A model generated the notes under the pieces. That model saw only the letters and a program-made list of their open reading frames with translations, was not told the origin of the DNA and did no database searches. Shown here one piece after another: positions 56,673 to 64,000 of a DNA stretch of 64,000 nt (positions are counted from its first letter, which is position 1; each line of letters begins with the position of its first letter). The translations under genes were made by a program, and so were the position numbers. The DNA is from Delphinapterus leucas. Its lineage: Eukaryota; Chordata; Mammalia; Artiodactyla; Monodontidae. The DNA lies in contig NW_022098043.1 in assembly GCF_002288925.2 (NCBI RefSeq), positions 1,638,157-1,702,156 of the forward strand. Direction: 5' to 3'.

Positions 56673-59600
56673 ATACACATACACGTATTACATAAAAGTT
56701 CAATCCAACATCACAGGGTTTATTCTAGGGTTTTTTTTCTTTCCATGTTCATAGTTCCCTTCTCTGAGAAATCTGGCTCCCACTGTCTTTAATATATATA
56801 TTTACTTAATTGATCCTCCTGTATGACTCTGATCTCGATCTCCCATTGCCATTCCTTCCCTCATGTGAATGACCTCCTCACCCTGCTTCACTCTGACACC
56901 AACACCAGGTTGCCTCACTGTGCAAAAACCTTTCTCCCCACACCTGAACTCTAAACTCCAATGCCAGGTCACCCTTTGGTGTGGGTATGTTTCTCACCTG
57001 GCTCTGCCTCCCTGTGCCTGCCCTCCACCCCCAAGAGGTCTCTTCATCCCTCTTGGGCTCCAGCATCCTCCCCACCAAGCAGGCATGCTTCCTTCCTACC
57101 CTGCTCTGGTTTTGACACCCTGTGTCAGGCTACCTTCCTCTGGGAACACCCTCCTCATCTTTATTGGGTTCTGACTCCACACTCCAGGTCCCCCCCTGCA
57201 TGGAGGTCCTCTTCATTCTGCTCATGTTCAACTGTCTGTGCCAGTTGTACTTGGGCTCCTACACCTCAAGTTGAGCTGCCCTGTTATATTGGATGCTCTC
57301 CTACATGGGCACCCACCTCACCAGGCACAGGCTTCCACACCCCATGCTAGGCTTGGGCTTTGTGGAGATGTCCTTGCTTGGGCTCCTGCACCCTGTGCCC
57401 TCCCATATTGACAGTCTCACTCTGCTTAGGTTCTAACACCCTATGGCAGGCCACCTGTCCATGGAGGTGCCCTCCTCAACCCACTTTGGCACTTTATGTC
57501 AAGTTACCCCTCCGTGGATGCTCTTCTCACCCTGTTGGGGCTCCAGCACCACATGACTAGCCGACACTCCTCGTGATACTGTCTTCTTTGTCCCAGATGG
57601 GCTCTGACACTCTGCTCTGGGCCATCTTGACTCCTCACCCAAAGTAGATGTCTACTTCGCCTGGCCCCACTTAACATATTTGAAAGGGAAGAGGAAGATG
57701 AAAAGCTTAAAGAGTATTTAGATATGATTTTGGGGAGGGCGTAGGGGGACATAATATGTTTGAAAGGTGATAAAGAATTTGATGGTATGTCCTTTCTGTT
57801 TAGTCATATATATATATATTTTAATATTTATTTATTTGGTTGCACTGGGTCTGTAGTTGAGGCATGCAAACTCTTAGTTGCAGCATGCATATGGGATCTA
57901 GTTCCCAGACCAGGGATCGAACCCTGGACCCCTGCATTGGGAGCATGGAGTCTTATCCACTGCACCACCAGGGAAGTCCCTCGTCATATTTTTAAATTGA
58001 GATAGTATGTACTGTGAAAAGGGGACACATGATCATATAACTTACCCGTTTATTTAGGATAATTAGTGTTTCCTGTGGAGATCTGTTGATGAGGAGTAAC
58101 AGATTGTTGGGACCAGTATGAATGCTAGGATTTTACTGTCCTACCAGTTAATGTGGTCTGGAACTTACTGCCCCATAGCTCCTGTCCTGATTATAGGAAG
58201 TGTGTTTGTTTTTTAATTTTATTTATTTTTTTCACCTCGTGGCATGTGGGGTCTTAGTTCCCTGACCAGGCATTGAACCTGGGCGGTTGGCAGTGAGAGC
58301 TCGGAGTCCTAACCACTGGACCACCAGGGAATTCCCCGGAAGTGTGTTTGAATGTGTAAAGAATATGGTAAGGTTGACAAACTTGGGGAGGTGCCACATT
58401 GTGTTTGAGTGAGCAGGACTCCATCCATGACTGTCCGTTAGAACTTTTGTCTTTTCTCTTTCATACAAATATGCTAGCCACTTTATAGGATGGGTGTCAT
58501 TGTCTTTTTTTTAATTGAAGTATAGTTGGTATGCAATGTTGTGCTAGTTTCAGGTGTACAGCAAAGTGATTCAGTTATACTATATATACGTGTGTGTGTG
58601 TGTATTCTTTTTCAGATTCTTTTCCATTATAGGTTATTACAAGATATTGAATATAGTTTCTTGTGCCATATAGTAGGTGCTTGTTGTTTATCTGTTTTAT
58701 ATATGGTAGTGTGTATCTGTTAATCCCAAACTCCTAATTTAGCCCCAAGCCCCCGCCAGTTGTCTTCTTACAAAGTTGGTTTTTGACCCTAAGTCAGGAT
58801 TAGGTGTTCCTAGCAATTTAGGAAATCAGTAACTTCTGTTTTTTCATGCAACAACTACTGAGACATCTAAATGAATCAGACTTTTCTCCAGAGGTAAGCA
58901 GACTGGTTTTTTCCTACTAAGGAGAAGTGATGCAGTAATAGCTGTCCTCTTGGCTATAAATTGAAATGCGAATAGTTGTCCTATATACCATCTTCCTGAG
59001 CAGCAGATAGAAAAGGGACTCTGATGGGTCTTATTACAGGAATCCTAATCCAGGGGGCATTTTCCCACCTGCTTCCTGCCATCACTGCACTATTTGGATG
59101 CATTTCTAACCTTCAGCCATTTTCTAAACATCTTTCTTATGCATTCTACAATTGTTCTTAGGTTAAGGGCCTTCCCCTACTTCCTTCCATAAGCTTAGAT
59201 GAACCTGTGCGCCTGCTCAGCCCTGCCTTTTTCGTGTTGCTTTTTTCTGTTTAACTTTATTTTTTATAAAGATTTTATTTATTTATTTTATTTATTTTTG
59301 CTTCAGGCGGGATGCGGCGCGAAGGCTTCTCTCTAGTTGTGGAGTGCAGGTTTTCTCTCTCTACTTGTGGCGCGCAGCCTCCAGGTCACGTGGGCTCTGT
59401 AGTTTGCGGCACGTGGGCTCTAGTTGAGGTGCGCGAGCTCAGTAGTTGTGGCGCGTGGGCTTAGTTGCCCTGCAGCATGTGGGATCTTATTTCCCTGACC
59501 TGGGATCGAACCTGTGTCCCCTGCATTGTAAGGTGGATTCTTTACCACTGGACCACCAGGGAAGTCCTTCTATTTAACTTTAAAGCCCCAGAAGGCAGCA

Positions 59601-62600
59601 CCACAGACTTCGTTTTCTGTTTATCTTGTTTAGCACGTTGGAAAGAAAGGTATTTATCTCACAGGATTCTGGAACCTGCACATTATTAAGAGGTCAGAGA
59701 GTTCAGATGTGACCCAAGACTGGATTCCTCTTTCAAGCAGAAGATCCTAAAGGAGACTATGGCGGTTTATTTGAGTTCAGGAACTTATATAAATGCCACA
59801 GTCAAGCATTTTTGTTTCTGTGTGATGATTTATTAACTCTCTGAGGTCCAAGACTGTGGATTTTTCTTTGCAGTATCCCCAAAGCCTGAGACACAGTGAG
59901 AGTTCAGAAAAATCTTCCAAGAATCTGAACAGACCTGTGTGCTTCCTTAGAGCCATATTGGTTATATGGTATTTATCATTTTGGTAAGAAGTATTTGTAA
60001 CTTGTCTGTTCTTTCCCTTGTGGACCTGAAATTCTATGAGGACGGTAGTGAGCACAGGATCTAGCAATCCCAGGTGCTCTATAAGTTTGTACTGAATGTA
60101 TAAAACTGGCTTCAAAGGGGTTTGGGCTGCAGGTATAGGCCCATTGTCTTCACTGTGTTTCATGGCCACATATGGCACCTCCAACTCTTAACGGTAGAAG
60201 AGGAGTCGGATTAGCTAGCTTTGAAGGCACTCAGTGAATATATGTTGCTAGCGATCAGTACACATATGATATGACCCTTGGAAAAATAACTTGTGTGTGT
60301 GTATATTTATACACACCCTCTTCATTTTTGCCAAATCATCTGAAAGTAAGCTGCAGACATTGATGCTTCATGCCCAAGTGCTTTAGCATGCATCTCCTCA
60401 AAACAAGAACACATTTCCACACAACCACATGCCATTACCACACCTAGGAAAAACCACATTACTGCAGTTCAGCAACATCATCTGGCATAAAGTCCACACT
60501 CAAATGACTCCAATTGTCCTAAAAAAAAATCTCAATTATACCTATTTTATTTTTTAACCTGGGAACCAGTCAAGGTTTATGAATTACATTTGGCATGATT
60601 AGTTCTAGGCTGTAGCTTTATTGAGGCTTTTTTTTGTGTGTGAAGGTGGGATGATTTCCATCCTTTCACATTCATTTTGAATACCTTGTTGGGTTTGTTG
60701 GACTTTGGTTTGCTCTAGTACATTCCTTTTCCCCAGAACCAAGGAAAGGTAGGGTTCTCCTCTGAATATTTGTGTATGTACAGTTACCTCCCTTTGTCTG
60801 TAAATCGTAATGTGGCTGCATTTTTTCTTTTGAGTGACTTTTCCCTGCTTCCTTTCTTCCTTGGGAAGGTATGATGGGGCGCACTCGCTCTTGAAAAGTC
60901 TTTGTTTTAAAGTTCTTCCTTTTCCCTCACCCCAATTGTATGCCTGACATTTGAGAATGGGTATGCTCTTGTAGTAACCTTCAAAAGTCTATTGAATGCA
61001 GGGTTGATTCAGCTTCATTGCCTACCAATAACTGCGGCTGTAGGTGGGCTGTTTGAATGTGTTGAAAGCTTGCTATAAATCTTGACATTACTTGTTGTCA
61101 AGTTTTTCTAAGACTCTAAACATCTGACTAAGCTTGGCAGATTACTTTTCAGTTTTAATTTCTCTGGTATGTAGTTTTCTTTTATAAATTTATTTTATTT
61201 TTGGCTGCGTTGGGTCTTTGTTGCTGCGCACAGGCTTTCTCTAGTTGTGGCAAGCGGGGGCTACTCTTTGTTGCAGTGCGTGGGTTTCTCATTGCGGTGG
61301 CTTCTCGTTGCGGAGCACAGGCTCTAGGGGCATGGGCTTCAGTAGTTGTGGCATGCAGCTCAGTAGTTCTGGCTTGCGGGTTTTAGAGCACAGGCTCAGT
61401 AGTTGTGGCGCATGGGCTTAGTTGCTCCGCGGCATGTGGGATCTTCCCGGACCAGGGTTCGAACCCGTGTCCCCTGCACTGGCAGGCGTATTCTTAACCA
61501 CTGCGCCACCGGGGAAGCCCCTGGTATGTATTTTTCAAGATTTCTTACTTTTTTTTTTTCCTCTTTGCCCCCTTTAATAACTGATCATCAGTTCTATTAA
61601 CTTCAAGTGCACTTATTTCTGACCTCTGTCATCATTCCTTACCAGTGCATCTCAAACTGTAATATGATTGAGATCACCTGGGGATCTTGTTGAACTGTTG
61701 ATTCTGATTCAGTCACACTGAAGTGGGGCCTGCTCTTCTGAATTTCTAACAGACCTTCTTACCCTCTGCCCTTCAGCACCTTCTTCACACCTTGAATACT
61801 AAGTACATAAATGTTATTAGGTGCTATGTTGAATCCATGGACTACACTATGAAATCCTCTGGTTTAATTGTATGTCTTATAATAAAGGCTTTTTTGAAAA
61901 ACTCTTATTATATGGTAATTTAAAAAAATGTTTCCCCTGCTTATTTATCTTTGCATTTCTAGTGTATAGCAGCATGTTCAGCAGGTAGTAGCTGCTATGT
62001 AAATGTTTGAATGAATGTGTGTTTTTGTGGTGAGGGAATCAGAATCCTTGATGACGAATGTCAACGCCAGGATACCCAGGGTTGGAGAAGAATGATAAAA
62101 CTTATCTTTAAAACAGTGTTGCTCAAAAAATACAGACTTTGCTGTCATTTGACCGTACCCAATTCTACTAAGTTCTACTGAGCTGGAATCAGACTTTCCT
62201 AGAGTGAACCTCTGGCATGGCTCTCAGATTTCCACTCTGGGTTGAGAACTGTTGAGCCATGTAAATTATAACGTCGAGCCAAGTGGACATTTCTCGATTG
62301 AGATGAAAATCAGCTGTGGGGGGGCTTTATTTGAAGATCTACAGTTCTCCCTCATTAAAAAAAAAATCAGGTAGCCAGCCTAATTATTTCCATGTTGAGT
62401 TGCTGTACTTTCTCCACATTTGCAAAGGTAAGTAGAGGGTGGGTACTTTTCTTAATGAATGAAGGAGAAAGGCAACATTTTTCTCATGGTCTGTAAACAT
62501 GTCCCTGGGTGTAGGGTAATTTATTATTTTTCTGATGGAGTGAAAGAAACCACTGAATTAATTTGAGAACCCTGAAACACTATAGCTATTATTCTGTTAT

Positions 62601-63061
62601 TGGTTTACTCATTTATATTTCTTGAACATTTTTTAGAACTGTATGTCAGGTACTGTTACAGAATGCTGAGTACTGTTCTAGATGCTGATTATAAAATGTA
62701 TAATTACTGGGCATCTCTTAAATCTATAAATTCTTTTAATCTCTTTTACAGTTTTGATTTTTTTGTTGTTGTTGTTTGTTTGTTTTGCGGTACGTGGGCC
62801 TCTCACTGTTGTGGCCTCTCCCGTTGCGGAGCACAGGCTCCGGACGCGCAGGCTCAGCGGCCATGGCTTACGGGCCCAGCCGCTCCGCGGCATGTGGGAT
62901 CCTCCTGGACCCGGACACGAACCCATGTCCCCTGCAACGGCAGGCGGACTCTCAACCACTGCGCCACCAGGGAAGCCCTACAGTTTTGATTTTGATTCTT
63001 CCAGGTTCTTCAGATAGATCCTGAAGTGACAGATGAAGAAATAAAAAAGAGGTTTCGGCAG
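51406..63061 (+). CDS. DNAJC8: DnaJ homolog C8, 5' part (exons 1-3); gene continues past the window
   Basis: Nuclear J-domain protein associated with the spliceosome. Coding exons 51406-51483, 53809-53910 and 63005-63061 give the first 79 codons in frame. Exon 1 is a Gly/Ser-rich N-terminus ending TEEAFMTFYSE. Exon 2 reads VKQIEKRDSVLTSKNQIERL to NLNPFE. Exon 3 reads VLQIDPEVTDEEIKKRFRQ, helices I-II of the J domain. The HPD catalytic tripeptide belongs to the next exon, which is not found in the remaining 940 bases. The start was chosen because the ATG at 51406 has a good context (G at -3 and +4) and matches the known N-terminus. An earlier ATG at 51386 is out of frame. Introns are about 2.3 kb and 9.1 kb. 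Confidence 0.97.
51831..53808. other. DNAJC8 intron 1, distal part
   Basis: Contains an L2 tail at 52,075-52,145 (TAATAAATATTTGTTGAG), an old repeat at 52,775-52,990 (TTATTGAGTACCTGATATG), L2-like 53,340-53,460 and MIR 53,510-53,660 (+). No additional exon is seen. Confidence 0.5.
53809..53910 (+). CDS. DNAJC8: DNAJC8 coding exon 2
   Basis: 34 codons, phase 0 at both ends, preceded by a pyrimidine tract and TTTTAG and followed by GTGAGG. Confidence 0.98.
54440..54759 (-). mobile_element. CHR-type SINE, long form, in DNAJC8 intron 2
   Basis: GTGTTGGGTCTTCGTTGCTG to CCACCCAGGAAGCCCC; flanked by ATGCTRTTYTATTTTATTTT copies. Confidence 0.88.
54771..54846 (-). mobile_element. Very short 5'-truncated L1
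   Basis: Antisense L1 3' end of about 75 bp (ATACAGCAGGTTCTTATTAG) with CCCATGCTATTTTA duplicated on both sides. Confidence 0.65.
55040..55612 (-). mobile_element. L1 3' region, antisense, split by a SINE
   Basis: TTATTGTGGTAAAGTATGC, TGTTGTGCAATCATCATCC and TCTGGCTTATTTCACTTAG: antisense L1M, interrupted at 55369. Confidence 0.78.
55369..55575 (+). mobile_element. CHR-type SINE, ~215-bp subtype
   Basis: Perfect 15-bp duplication AAGATTCACCAATTG at 55354-55368 and 55576-55590. Confidence 0.95.
55613..56560 (-). mobile_element. Old L1M-type sequence, antisense
   Basis: TTGTCATGTCTCATTAGTCT, CTGGAACAGTTCCTCAGTC, TTTCATGACCTTGGCATTT are characteristic of old antisense L1M copies. Confidence 0.6.
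56634..56671. repeat. (GT)n microsatellite
   Basis: About 19 GT units followed by ACATACACATACAC. Confidence 0.96.
56868..57650. repeat. Degenerate ~50-60-bp tandem repeat array in DNAJC8 intron 2
   Basis: The motif CTCCTCACCCTGCTTGGGCT then CCAGCACCCTATGCCAGG and CCACCCCTCCGTGGAGGT recurs with variations about 13 times. The GC-rich block contrasts with its A/T-rich surroundings. Confidence 0.7.
57806..57981 (-). mobile_element. CHR-type SINE
   Basis: TTTATTTATTTGGTTGCACTG to CCACCAGGGAAGTCCC; flanking GTCATAT copies. Confidence 0.88.
58209..58337 (-). mobile_element. CHR-type SINE, short form
   Basis: Perfect 13-bp duplication GGAAGTGTGTTTG at 58196-58208 and 58338-58350. Confidence 0.93.
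58503..58757 (-). mobile_element. L1 3' end, antisense
   Basis: TTAATTGAAGTATAGTTGGT, GTGTACAGCAAAGTGATTC and TAGGTTATTACAAGATATTG: the cetartiodactyl L1 3' UTR pattern. Confidence 0.85.
59262..59567 (-). mobile_element. CHR-type SINE, long form, older copy
   Basis: Diverged copy ending CCACCAGGGAAGTCC; flanking TTCTRTTTAACTTTA copies. Confidence 0.87.
60400..60900 (-). mobile_element. Old L1M-type sequence, antisense
   Basis: ACAACCACATGCCATTACC, CAAATGACTCCAATTGTCC: the same old L1M group as at 55.6-56.5 kb. Confidence 0.5.
61180..61520 (-). mobile_element. CHR-type SINE, long form
   Basis: CTGGTATGTAGTTTTC / CTGGTATGTATTTTTC flank it at 61164-61179 and 61521-61536. Confidence 0.92.
61641..61755 (+). 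mobile_element. MER20-like hAT fragment
   Basis: CAGTGCATCTCAAACTGTAA, GAGATCACCTGGGGATCTTG and TCTGATTCAGTC follow the MER20-type consensus. Confidence 0.6.
61756..62740. other. DNAJC8 intron 2, distal unique part
   Basis: L2-like tail near 61,920-62,030; the rest is unique to the eye. Confidence 0.45.
62762..62978 (-). mobile_element. CHR-type SINE, ~215-bp subtype, next to DNAJC8 exon 3
   Basis: TTTTGTTGTTG-type tail, GCGGTACGTGGGCCTCTCAC to CCACCAGGGAAGCCC. Perfect 15-bp duplication TACAGTTTTGATTTT at 62747-62761 and 62979-62993. Confidence 0.96.
63005..63061 (+). CDS. DNAJC8: DNAJC8 coding exon 3
   Basis: 19 codons, phase 0, acceptor TTCTTCCAG and donor GTATGA. A SINE ends only 26 nt before this exon, so its branch-point region has been remodelled. 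Confidence 0.97.
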
Positions 63062-64000
63062 GTATGATTCTATATTCCTGTAATAGGTGGAGTTTGAACC
63101 TTTTAAAAATGTATTGAGTGCATGATTCTCTTAGGACTTGAAGGTTATTATCAGGGCATTCTATTATGACTTTTGGGCCAAAATTTAATCTTTTTTTTTT
63201 TTTAAGGCTATGTAACTCTGAAAAAAATCTTACAGTGACATACAAATCTTAAATAATTTAATGACCACAGCTTACCTGTGAATAGGATTAATTTTACGTC
63301 CAAATAGAATCTCTCCAGTTCCTTAATTAAGAGAGAGAAGTACAAGGTAGAGTAGTAGAGCTTACATGGAGTCATACTTATCAAATCCCCTGGCTTCTAG
63401 GAGATTCATAACAGTGTTTTATTTTTAAGTTCATTTAACAGTGTTAAATGATTTTATTTTTAAAGTTCTATTTCTCAATAATTTTATCTTTTGCAGACTT
63501 ATGTGAATACTCAAGATACTTCGTTTAATATAGAGTGCTTTCAGAAAGTTCTCTGGGAAAGGAGATCCACAACCTCTGATTCTTGCCCATTCTGATATTT
63601 AATAACTCAAGCTGCAGGGTTTTATAGTAGCCTTTTAAAACACCCTTCCAGTTTTGACAGCTGAGTAACCCCCAGCCTTTTCTTCTATGAGTTGAATAAT
63701 CATACTCCCTGTAATGTCTTTGCAAATTGGATTTTCTGTATATTTCATGTCTTTTTTTTTTTAACTTTCCTCAACTTATATCTTTTATATACTTCATATT
63801 TTATTAGGGCCTGACCAGTGCTGAATATAATTCTCAGCTCCTGCATGACAGACTTGTTAATATCCAGTGTTATGCTTGCTTTTTCAATACAGTCATTGCC
63901 TCCACATTGCTGACTCATAATCGTCTTCTGATCTTCTATTAAGCCAAGGTGTTTTTATCTTTGCCTACTCAGTCATTTCCCATTATATAACTTCATAGCT
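63062..64000. other. Start of DNAJC8 intron 3
   Basis: Donor GTATGATTC. No sequence encoding the next J-domain segment (LSILVHPDKN-like) is present up to the window end. Confidence 0.75.

Noticed and set aside
1..64000. CRISPR arrays, prokaryotic operons, phage or plasmid features
   Set aside because: The sequence is vertebrate nuclear DNA; the regular repeats seen are SINEs, microsatellites and a minisatellite.

Overview
The window is nuclear DNA from a mammal, most probably a cetacean. It holds three multi-exon vertebrate genes with ordinary GT-AG introns, about 35 copies of the tRNA-derived CHR-type SINE (head reading GGCTTCCCTGGTGGCGCAG), and many L1, L2, MIR and hAT fossils. CHR SINEs are known from whales, hippos and ruminants. 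The abundance of the compact ~215-bp subtype ending in GAGAGGCCCGCGTACCGC, with no recognisable ruminant Bov-B or Bov-tA elements, points to a whale or dolphin. The species cannot be fixed from the sequence alone.

Layout: 1-17 kb is intergenic and repeat-rich. 17.1-34.3 kb is SESN2 on the minus strand (10 coding exons, 471 codons, intact), with its CpG-rich promoter at 33.3-34.6 kb. 34.6-47.2 kb is intergenic and contains an orphan promoter-like GC-rich block at 39.2-39.5 kb and a triplicated GCTCTACGTG element near 40 kb. 47.27-49.3 kb is ATP5IF1 on the minus strand (3 exons, 107 codons, intact). DNAJC8 starts at 51.4 kb on the plus strand, head-to-head with ATP5IF1. Its first three coding exons lie in the window and the rest of the gene is beyond the right edge. 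The order DNAJC8-ATP5IF1-SESN2 matches human 1p35.3 in inverted orientation.

Two of the genes concern stress and energy: SESN2 is the leucine-sensing, stress-induced inhibitor of mTORC1 signalling, and ATP5IF1 is the inhibitor of ATP hydrolysis by mitochondrial ATP synthase. DNAJC8 is a J-domain protein of the spliceosome. Exon boundaries were derived by translating both strands and joining phases; all junctions are in frame and family landmark residues fall at the expected places.

The observations most worth checking are a SINE insertion that separates DNAJC8 exon 3 from its probable ancestral branch point, an exact ATF4-type CARE motif in SESN2 intron 1, three spaced TACGTG cores between SESN2 and ATP5IF1, and an alanine at the human Ser39 phosphosite position of IF1. 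I found no gene that looks like a wholly undescribed system.
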